Under the pieces are notes generated by a model. The model saw only the letters and a program-made list of their open reading frames with translations. It had not been told where the DNA came from and made no database searches. The position numbers and the translations under genes were made by a program. A DNA stretch of 5,735 nt from the NCBI GenBank assembly GCA_023257915.1, contig JALRBB010000222.1:1-5735 (forward strand), in the 5' to 3' direction. Origin of the DNA: Quisquiliibacterium sp. GTDB taxonomy: Bacteria > Pseudomonadota > Gammaproteobacteria > Burkholderiales > Burkholderiaceae_E. This document shows positions 1 to 4,119 of this stretch, in pieces; the stretch's first letter is position 1, and each line of letters opens with the position of its first letter.

Positions 1-175
1 GTTTGTTTTTCCCGGTTCCCGTGCGATGTGGGAAATTCAAAAAGAAACCTTTGATCCCGATTTTGTGAAGTTCCAAGACGAACTGGCAGCAAGTCTTCCG
101 ATCGTTTCAAAGGAAAGCGGACGGCGAGCAAAGTGGCATCGGATCAAGGAGTCCTATATCAAAGCCGCAAGCTGA
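1..175 (+). CDS. 3' end of an unidentified gene (partial)
   Basis: An open frame runs in from the left edge (first full codon at base 2) and stops at TGA 173-175, giving 57 residues of a C-terminus. The segment reads like real protein: mixed charged and hydrophobic residues, with MWEIQKETFDPDF near its start, DELAASLP in the middle and a basic tail (GRRAKWHRIKESYIKAAS). An internal ATG at 26-28 could be a start, but the frame is open upstream and no Shine-Dalgarno sequence stands before it, so truncation by the window edge is more likely. I do not recognise the family. About 100 bases separate it from the next small gene on the same strand, so the two may or may not be co-transcribed. The reading frame is fairly certain; the function is unknown. 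Confidence 0.55.
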   Translation, partial: FVFPGSRAMWEIQKETFDPDFVKFQDELAASLPIVSKESGRRAKWHRIKESYIKAAS

Positions 176-212
176 GCAGCTGCTAATGCATCGCTGCTTA
201 TCTAAAGCGATG
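175..212. other. palindrome and stem-loop after the first gene
   Basis: Starting within the TGA stop of the partial gene there is a 10-bp palindrome AGCAGCTGCT (175-184). It is followed by a 7-bp perfect stem CATCGCT (189-195) pairing with AGCGATG (206-212) around a 10-base loop. The position suits a transcription end signal, but no run of T follows, so a classical intrinsic terminator is not supported. It may only stabilise the mRNA end. Confidence 0.3.
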
Positions 213-220
213 GTCGCGTG

Positions 221-232
221 CTGTTCGTTGAG
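221..232. repeat. isolated inverted 12-bp copy of the 13-bp repeat unit
   Basis: CTGTTCGTTGAG here is the exact reverse complement of CTCAACGAACAG, the phase-shifted unit of the array at 1913-1978. It lies in the intergenic gap before the 67-aa gene, about 1.7 kb from the array and in opposite orientation. It may be chance or a shared protein-binding word. Confidence 0.45.
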
Positions 233-263
233 AGATAATTTCGAAGATGCTATCCAGTATTGT

Positions 264-268
264 GAGGG
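264..268 (+). promoter_or_regulatory. ribosome binding site for the 67-aa gene
   Basis: GAGGG at the standard distance (six bases) from ATG 275. It is the main argument that this short frame is translated. A -10-like GATAAT lies at 234-239, but I see no convincing -35 partner. Confidence 0.5.
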
Positions 269-274
269 TGCAAA

Positions 275-478
275 ATGAAAAAAATCATAATGTGTGATCC
301 CCCGGATGGATCGAAGTATGGGTTTCCAAAGCCTCAACCCGAAATCTTTTCGGAGGAGCATACCTTCCACAAATGGCTGATTGATGAAGGCTATCCTGAG
401 CATTTGATTAAACAAATGGGGGAGTATTTTTGGTGTAGGGTGTGGGAGCAAGAAGTAGATGATGAAGACGAGGTTTGA
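275..478 (+). CDS. small hypothetical acidic protein, 67 aa
   Basis: A 67-residue frame with a good ribosome binding site (GAGGG at 264-268, six bases before the ATG) and an AT-rich start (MKKIIMCDPPDG). The sequence has an N-terminal IIMCDPP segment, a YGFPKPQPE stretch, an amphipathic middle (HKWLIDEGYPEHLIKQMGEYFW) and a strongly acidic end (EQEVDDEDEV). I have an impression of similar short proteins in phage and other mobile regions, but no function is known to me and none is claimed. There is no signal peptide or membrane segment. It lies between a partial gene on the same strand and a decayed toxin gene that converges on it from the right. The start and frame are well supported; the role is unknown. 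Confidence 0.65.
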   Translation: MKKIIMCDPPDGSKYGFPKPQPEIFSEEHTFHKWLIDEGYPEHLIKQMGEYFWCRVWEQEVDDEDEV

Positions 479-498
479 GTTGTATTGAATCAACTGGT

Positions 499-713
499 TC
501 AGAGGTCGCCCGTTTTGGTGGGGCCAGCAAGACAATCACGGGCTCGCCGTGCTGGATGAAGTAGATCCGGTAGCCGGGATCGTGATCACCTCTCACTTCG
601 TTGCCAAGAGACAAGCGTCGGATGCGGACGTCGATGCTGGCACGAGCGACTCGGTCTCGCAGTCCAGAAAACCATTTGTCATAGGTTTCGGACTGCTGGA
701 TCTGGATGATGCA
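499..713 (-). pseudogene. decayed RelE/HigB-family toxin gene
   Basis: On the minus strand the frame from 713 downward reads IIQIQQSETYDKWFSGLRD, then RVARASIDVRIRRLSLGN, then DPGYRIYFIQHGEPVIVLL. This is the characteristic order of RelE/ParE-superfamily toxins of the HigB 'addiction module killer' kind: an N-terminal strand, a KWF..LRDR helix, RIRRLSLGN, GPGYRVYF and a hydrophobic last strand. Three lesions are visible. An ATG at 714-712 is followed by one extra base before the family frame resumes, and that frame has TAA at 716-714 and no start of its own. About a dozen residues usually found between LGN and PGYR are missing. After VLL the family-like ending (GPTKTGDL, stop at 501-499) lies in another frame, while the main frame runs on to 408. 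No antitoxin gene follows. A TTG start at 614 would give a 68-residue product lacking the N-terminal helix. I judge it non-functional. Confidence 0.6.
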
Positions 714-715
714 TT

Positions 716-737
716 AATGTTTCCCATGGGAAACATT
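716..737. promoter_or_regulatory. 22-bp perfect palindrome, probable toxin-antitoxin operator
   Basis: Each half is AATGTTTCCCA, and the two halves meet with no spacer and no mismatch. The site lies directly upstream of, and abuts, the start of the decayed toxin gene on the minus strand, which is where HigA/Xre-type antitoxins and toxin-antitoxin complexes bind to repress their own promoters. The role is inferred from position and symmetry. No antitoxin gene is present in the window to bind it. Confidence 0.5.
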
Positions 738-768
738 TGCGTCAAACTCGGCTCGGAGCAGCTTGTGA

Positions 769-787
769 GTTTGAATCCCCGATCCCA
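769..787. repeat. imperfect direct repeat, copy A (downstream of the exporter gene)
   Basis: Matches 1534-1552 at 17 of 19 positions (consensus GTTYGAATCCCCRATCCCA on the plus strand). The two copies are 765 bases apart and enclose the LysE-family gene. Read on the minus strand it is of the TGGGATNGGGGATTC type. Confidence 0.45.
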
Positions 788-803
788 CAAAAATGACTTT
801 CCT

Positions 804-1478
804 TCATCGCGTATGAATAGCAGGTGGGTTCAGATGCAATTCGGATGGTCCCGAGTTTGAAAACAGCTCTCTTACGGTATTGACTGCAAGTACCATAAAC
901 ATTACGGCGCAAAGGCGGTATGTCAAGGTTACCCATTTCTGTTTAGCCTTTTTGAATATTCTGTCTATAGCAACTGCGCAGAAGACCGCCCAGGTGACAG
1001 AAGAAATCATGAATCCGGCAAAAAACATCGCGTAGTCTTTAAGGCCTGGATCGGCGATCCCAAGCGCCCCCAAAGCACTCCCTAACGCCGCCCAGTACGC
1101 TAGATTTTGCGGGTTCGTCAGTGAAAGAAGCACCCCCGACTTCAATCCCGATCGCGCTTGTTCATCTTGACTTTCCGGGACACTGAATGCAATGGAAGCA
1201 GCCTTCCAAGAGTCCAAGGAAAGCCAAAATAAATAGGCTGCGCCAATAAGGCCTAGAGGCCATTTCAATGCGTCTAGCTGAAGTAAGAGCCCCACGCCCA
1301 TAAGACCGAGGGCGGCCCATGTCGCGTCGCCGACAAGTGAACCGACCTGCACGGCGAGTGATGCCCGATAACCGCCAGTGGCACCGCGCCGTACAGTCTC
1401 TGCAAAAACAGCGCCTGGGGTGGCATTGAACACAAGCCCGAGTAGAAATGCAGCAAACAAAATGCTCATGATGGACAT
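804..1478 (-). CDS. LysE-family transporter (amino acid/metabolite exporter)
   Basis: Encodes 224 residues from ATG 1478, close to the usual 200-220 for LysE/RhtB inner-membrane exporters, which drive amino acids or related small metabolites out of the cell. About six hydrophobic segments are visible (roughly residues 4-24, 40-66, 71-90, 112-140, 148-171, 185-205). The family's Pro-Gly motif in the first helix appears as NATPGA (18-23), and the loop motif SLTNPQNLAYW is at 119-129. A charged loop (PESQDEQARSGLK, 101-113) divides the two halves, as in the family. The frame is open up to 1559, but those extra residues (IRTDGRWRIEHR) do not fit the family and overlap a repeat; MSIMSIL at 1478 or the ATG at 1469 fits better. 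Neither has a clear Shine-Dalgarno sequence. The tail after residue 205 is longer and more polar than usual. The substrate cannot be told, and no regulator gene lies beside it. Confidence 0.85.
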   Translation of the reverse strand: MSIMSILFAAFLLGLVFNATPGAVFAETVRRGATGGYRASLAVQVGSLVGDATWAALGLMGVGLLLQLDALKWPLGLIGAAYLFWLSLDSWKAASIAFSVPESQDEQARSGLKSGVLLSLTNPQNLAYWAALGSALGALGIADPGLKDYAMFFAGFMISSVTWAVFCAVAIDRIFKKAKQKWVTLTYRLCAVMFMVLAVNTVRELFSNSGPSELHLNPPAIHTR

Positions 1479-1533
1479 CGATGGAGTGTTCTGATGAATG
1501 GGTATCCTATGCTCAATTCTCCATCGGCCGTCG

Positions 1534-1552
1534 GTTCGAATCCCCAATCCCA
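1534..1552. repeat. imperfect direct repeat, copy B (upstream of the exporter gene)
   Basis: Partner of 769-787. Its GGTTCGAATCCCC core resembles the T-loop of a tRNA, but the flanks do not pair into a T-stem or acceptor stem, so it is not a tRNA gene. On the minus strand it reads GGGATTGGGGATTCG, like low-complexity intergenic repeats. Confidence 0.45.
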
Positions 1553-1587
1553 GCAACAACAGGGGGTCTGAAAACTGAGCAAGTTAG

Positions 1588-1738
1588 TCAAACAATCTCT
1601 TCTGGCCCTTCTGCCTTCCATGCCGCGTCCCTTATGTGGGGTTCCTTGTACTGTGCGGGGTAGGCATCGAGGTCCTTGTGCATCTCGGCGCCGGCTCTAA
1701 AGACGACTTCAACATCACTTTGAATGATGGCCAGTTCG
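1588..1738 (-). pseudogene. coding-like C-terminal remnant, unknown family
   Basis: The minus-strand frame ending at TGA 1590-1588 reads about 49 protein-like residues (ELAIIQSDVEVVFRAGAEMH, then KDLDAYPAQYKEPHIRDAAW and KAEGPEEIV). Codon choice is plausible, with mostly G/C third positions, and residue composition is balanced. Upstream, the same frame turns into arginine/serine-rich sequence without family character (it is open to an ATG at 1833), so the beginning of the gene seems to be lost. I do not recognise the family. It could also be a chance open frame; confidence is low. Confidence 0.3.
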
Positions 1739-1912
1739 ACAGCGCCCGCGCAACGGGGTGCTGATCGCTCCAAGCAAAGGCGCGAGAAAGAGCGCGAAAC
1801 TCGGTTGCTTTGGGGCAAGCGAGAAGGCGCCAAGGGTAGGGGGGACGCCGAAATCCCAACGGCGCGGGACCTGAGACTGCATCAGCCCGGCACTTCGAAG
1901 GCCTCGCTATTA

Positions 1913-1977
1913 GGCTCAACGAACAGGCTCAACGAACAGGCTCAACGAACAGGCTCAACGAACAGGCTCAACGAACA
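1913..1977. repeat. 13-bp tandem repeat, five exact copies
   Basis: The unit GGCTCAACGAACA occurs five times without a mismatch (starts at 1913, 1926, 1939, 1952 and 1965), followed by one more G. A 13-bp period is not a multiple of three, so it would shift frame at each change in copy number, which argues against it being part of a gene. Perfect identity implies recent expansion or slippage. The reverse complement of 12 bases of the unit also occurs once at 221-232. Confidence 0.95.
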
Positions 1978-2053
1978 GTACTGTGCCGTTACTGTGAAGC
2001 AGCACCGGGTCGACGGTAGCCAGCTTGATTACAGCGTGCGTCTCGGCTCCGCG

Positions 2054-2137
2054 TCATACCGACGAATCTAACTTCGACAGCAGTTCTTTGGTGCGTTCCT
2101 CACCGAAGTGCTCGACCAGGTCGTTTACGAGCGTCAA
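2054..2137 (-). pseudogene. coding-like C-terminal remnant, unknown family
   Basis: The minus-strand frame ending at TGA 2056-2054 reads LTLVNDLVEHFGEERTKELL followed by SKLDSSV, a well-formed amphipathic helix with balanced charges and good codon choice for a GC-rich genome. Upstream of residue 1 the frame passes into cysteine/alanine-rich sequence produced by the GC-rich duplication at 2157-2193, so the beginning is missing. It lies in the same frame as the kelch gene and as the extension after its stop, separated by TAG at 2209-2207. Family unknown. Confidence 0.3.
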
Positions 2138-2156
2138 AGCTGACCTTGCGCAATAT

Positions 2157-2193
2157 ACGAGGGCCCCCGCAGCGCACGAGGCCCCCGCAGCGC
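2157..2193. repeat. tandem duplication of an 18/19-bp GC-rich unit
   Basis: Two abutting copies of ACGAGG(G)CCCCCGCAGCGC, at 2157-2175 and 2176-2193, differ only by one G. This is a simple slippage-type duplication in non-coding or degenerate sequence. Confidence 0.85.
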
Positions 2194-2206
2194 ATCGGCA
2201 AGTAGC

Positions 2207-2368
2207 CTAGTCGGACTGCGGATCGCTCCAGCCGTTCCACTCGCGGTAGGCGCCATTGGTGTCGGCACTCTGGCCTGCGGACAGGGCTCCGGCCGCCGGC
2301 GGGAAAGACTCGAGTTCTGACGCGAGTGCCAGTACCGTCGCCTCTTTCGGAGCCGCGGCACCAGGCGT
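2207..2368 (-). other. in-frame coding-like extension after the kelch gene stop
   Basis: After the TGA of the kelch gene the same frame stays open for 53 codons to TAG at 2209-2207. The predicted residues look like real protein rather than noise: TPGAAAPKEATVLALASELE, then SFPPAAGALSAGQSADTNGA, ending YREWNGWSDPQSD, with mostly G/C third positions. There is no ATG in it, so it is not a separate gene. It may be a remnant of a gene fused here by deletion, the true C-terminus of a neighbour, or a tail made only if the TGA is read through. The kelch protein itself looks complete without it. Confidence 0.35.
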
Positions 2369-3457
2369 TCAATCCAGCGTGAATGCCTCGTGAATCGACG
2401 TCTGGATGCCGCCGCCCATGACTGCGCCGCCGCCAGCGACAAAGATGGACCGGCCGATGGCGACCGCGCCGAGGCCATGACGCGGGGTGGGCATCGGTGC
2501 GTACTGCTCCCAGCTGTCCTTGCGCAGATCGTAGGCCTCGTTCTGCCCATACACCCGGTTCGAGCCTTCGCCGCCGATCACGAAAATGCGCCCGTCCAGA
2601 ATGGCCGCACCATGCCCGGAGCGCGCAGTCGGCAGCGGGTTACGCATCGACCAGGCATCCTTGGTCGGGTCGTAGACCTGATGCAGGTTCGAGTTCGTCA
2701 GAAAGCTGTTCACGCGCCCGCCGATCACATGGATGAGGCCGGCATGTGGCAGTGCCGCGACATGATCGCGTCCGGTCGGCAGTGGGGCGCGACGCTCCCA
2801 ACGGTCTGCCTTCGGGTCATACGCCAGATGCCAGTCCACCGATTGCTTTGTCGGAAACGTGTCGCCAACAGCACCACCGATGCCATGCAAGATTCCGTTC
2901 AGCGCAACACAGGCAACCGATCCGCAGGCTTGCGGTAGCGGTGCGATTCGCTGCCACCGGTCGGTGTCTTCGGTGTAGACGAAGCAATCGGCGTGCGGCT
3001 TGCGGTTTTGCTCGACGAAACCGCCGATCGCATAGAGCCTACCCGCCAGTTCGGTGACACCGACATGGTTAGCGCCCAGCGGCAGCGGGCTGGCGATGAG
3101 CCAGCGATCTGTCGTTGCATCGTAGACATGGTGATAGGGGCGATCTACCCGCTGCTCGCCATATCCACCGACGAGGTGCATCCGGTCGCGAACTACTGCG
3201 GCCCAGGCCATTTCGCTTCTAGGCAGCGGTAGCGCAGCACGAGTAATCCAACGCCCGGGGTTTGCTGCTTTCGGAGCCGGGCTGTCGAAGACCATTTGCT
3301 GGTCGGCTTGCGGCGGACGCGGTACTAGACCGGGCTCCTTGAGGCGCTCATATCCGCCGGCGTGGTGCGCACCTGCGGTTTGTGCACGAGCCGGTGTAAC
3401 TGCTGAAGCGAGCGCTGCCGCGCCGATGCCGATTGCCCGTCGACGGCTGATGTTCAT
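2369..3457 (-). CDS. Tat-exported kelch-repeat beta-propeller protein
   Basis: Encodes 362 residues. The N-terminus (MNISRRRAIGIGAAALASAV, then TPARAQ) is a twin-arginine signal: SRRRAIG, a hydrophobic stretch, and an Ala-Arg-Ala cleavage site after about residue 25, so the product should be exported folded to the periplasm. Residues 75-360 form six kelch repeats with Gly-Gly pairs at 97-98, 145-146, 194-195, 246-247, 295-296 and 342-343, spaced 47-52 residues, each followed by a VYD..TDRW-type Tyr/Trp pattern and a PLP.GR-like turn. Six repeats fit a six-bladed propeller. No galactose-oxidase catalytic domain or other enzyme part is seen, so it is probably a binding or scaffold protein, although sugar mutarotase/lyase-like activity is known in some kelch proteins. 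It follows the cupin gene by 19 bases with AGGA six bases before its ATG, so the two should share one mRNA. Confidence 0.88.
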   Translation of the reverse strand: MNISRRRAIGIGAAALASAVTPARAQTAGAHHAGGYERLKEPGLVPRPPQADQQMVFDSPAPKAANPGRWITRAALPLPRSEMAWAAVVRDRMHLVGGYGEQRVDRPYHHVYDATTDRWLIASPLPLGANHVGVTELAGRLYAIGGFVEQNRKPHADCFVYTEDTDRWQRIAPLPQACGSVACVALNGILHGIGGAVGDTFPTKQSVDWHLAYDPKADRWERRAPLPTGRDHVAALPHAGLIHVIGGRVNSFLTNSNLHQVYDPTKDAWSMRNPLPTARSGHGAAILDGRIFVIGGEGSNRVYGQNEAYDLRKDSWEQYAPMPTPRHGLGAVAIGRSIFVAGGGAVMGGGIQTSIHEAFTLD

Positions 3458-3476
3458 GCTGAGTCCTGACCGAGCG

Positions 3477-3899
3477 TTATTTGGACTGATCTGACCCCGG
3501 CGGATCGCAGGGGACCGTGCCCTCCAGTTTGGGCAGCATCACTTCGAGAAGTTCGAAGTCTGTGGAAGTGCTGGTCTCGTTATGCTTCATGCCACCGGGT
3601 AGCAGCAGCGAATCGCCCGCTACCATGTGCACACTGGAGCCGTCCTCCAGATCCAGGTCCAGCGTTCCCTTTAGCACATAGATGAATTGGCTTTCGCAGA
3701 TGTGATAGTGCCAGCCGGTCGGTTCGGTCAGTCCTGCGTTGGTCGTCATGACCTGGGCAGTCATCTCGCCTTCGCTTGCGGCGAGCTGGCGGTACTTGAA
3801 AAAATCGCGTCGACCCGGCGCATAGATCGGGCTTGAGGCGGGTGAAAAAATTGCTTTTCTGCCGCTAGCGAGCGGAGTCTTGACAGTCTCAGTAGTCAT
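3477..3899 (-). CDS. small single-domain cupin protein
   Basis: Encodes 140 residues from ATG 3899. That start is preferred over the in-frame ATG at 3914 because AAGGGA lies eight bases before it and overlaps the upstream ATG. Cupin motif 1 is seen at residues 62-78 (GWHYHICESQFIYVLKG) and motif 2 at 95-106 (GDSLLLPGGMKH). Metal ligands would be His64, His66 and His106; the usual motif-1 glutamate position is Gln71. This is the cupin_2 type, which includes small dioxygenases, isomerases and sensor-like binding proteins. No signal peptide is visible, so it is cytoplasmic. It is first in a two-gene unit with the kelch gene and divergent from the flavin oxidoreductase gene, which suggests that it acts on, or senses, the same metabolite. 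The reaction cannot be told from sequence. Confidence 0.88.
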   Translation of the reverse strand: MTTETVKTPLASGRKAIFSPASSPIYAPGRRDFFKYRQLAASEGEMTAQVMTTNAGLTEPTGWHYHICESQFIYVLKGTLDLDLEDGSSVHMVAGDSLLLPGGMKHNETSTSTDFELLEVMLPKLEGTVPCDPPGSDQSK

Positions 3900-4119
3900 G
3901 AGGGTTCCCTTCATCGGATGGATTCTGATTGGCCGGCCTGGCGCCGTAACTAGGCGAATACTGAGTCAGCTTTTCCCTTGCGTAAAGGGGTATCGCATTA
4001 CGCAGCTTACGTCCGCGACATCCTTCTCCCCCTACGGTTTCATCGTGCGACAACAGTGGTTTATCGCCGGTGCCGATGTTCATGGCCAGTATCATTCGAT
4101 CTTCCTCGCGGAGCAACGG
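3900..4119. promoter_or_regulatory. divergent promoter region with symmetric half-sites (probable operator)
   Basis: This 220-bp gap separates the cupin/kelch unit (minus) from the oxidoreductase gene (plus) and must carry promoters for both. It contains a perfect 7-bp inverted repeat TGCGTAA (3979-3985) / TTACGCA (3998-4004) with a 12-base spacer. Outer half-sites CGTAA (3945-3949) and TTACG (4007-4011) point the same way as their inner neighbours. Such symmetry fits binding of a dimeric regulator. No regulator gene lies in the window. I could not fix -35/-10 boxes with confidence; a TATCAT at 4090-4095 is only a weak -10 candidate for the plus-strand gene. Confidence 0.5.
3979..4004. promoter_or_regulatory. 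inverted repeat TGCGTAA-N12-TTACGCA
   Basis: A perfect 7-bp dyad in the divergent intergenic region, with half-site centres 19 bp apart, close to two helical turns. This geometry suits a helix-turn-helix dimer such as a LysR-, MarR- or TetR-type regulator; the family cannot be chosen from this alone. Confidence 0.5.

Larger units (their letters stand above)
1479..2206. other. gene-poor junction region
   Basis: About 730 bases with no intact gene that I can support. It contains repeat copy B, a coding-like tail (1588-1738), a purine-rich low-complexity stretch (about 1770-1850), a five-unit tandem repeat (1913-1977), a second coding-like tail (2054-2137) and a tandem duplication (2157-2193). 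Base composition rises from moderate to high GC across it. A plus-strand frame at 1724-2071 is open, but its product is low-complexity and reads through the tandem repeat. The pattern suggests a site of past rearrangement between an accessory segment and the GC-rich gene cluster. Confidence 0.5.

Noticed and set aside
804..1559. Longer start (1559) for the LysE-family gene
   Set aside because: The extra 27 residues are not hydrophobic, overlap the direct repeat and do not fit the family's N-terminus; the starts at 1478 or 1469 begin at the first membrane helix.
1528..1560. tRNA-like GGTTCGAATCCCC
   Set aside because: The T-loop word is present, but the flanking bases do not pair into a T-stem (three of five positions fail) and no acceptor, D or anticodon arm is found upstream. 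Not a tRNA gene.
1913..1977. CRISPR array
   Set aside because: The repeats abut with no spacers and the unit is only 13 bp; this is a simple tandem repeat.
1..2000. Integron cassette array
   Set aside because: Small genes of unknown function suggested it, and GCTCAAC in the tandem repeat fits the attC core RYYYAAC, but no paired GTTRRRY site or attC-like fold was found and the genes are on both strands.
1724..2071. Plus-strand open frame of 115 codons across the tandem repeat
   Set aside because: The product is low-complexity (Arg/Lys/Glu-rich, then repeated TNRLNEQ-like words from the 13-bp array), it has no ribosome binding site, and no family character. The 13-bp period is not codon-compatible.
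2390..3057. Plus-strand open frames opposite the kelch gene
   Set aside because: They are antisense shadows of the GC-rich kelch gene, with Arg/Ala-rich products and no start signals.
3880..3885. TTGACA as a plus-strand -35 box
   Set aside because: It lies inside the cupin coding region and no -10 box follows at a suitable distance; likely chance.
3880..4119. Longer start (3880) for the oxidoreductase
   Set aside because: It would overlap the cupin gene and cover the whole divergent promoter; ATG 4120 has a ribosome binding site and the family's normal N-terminus.
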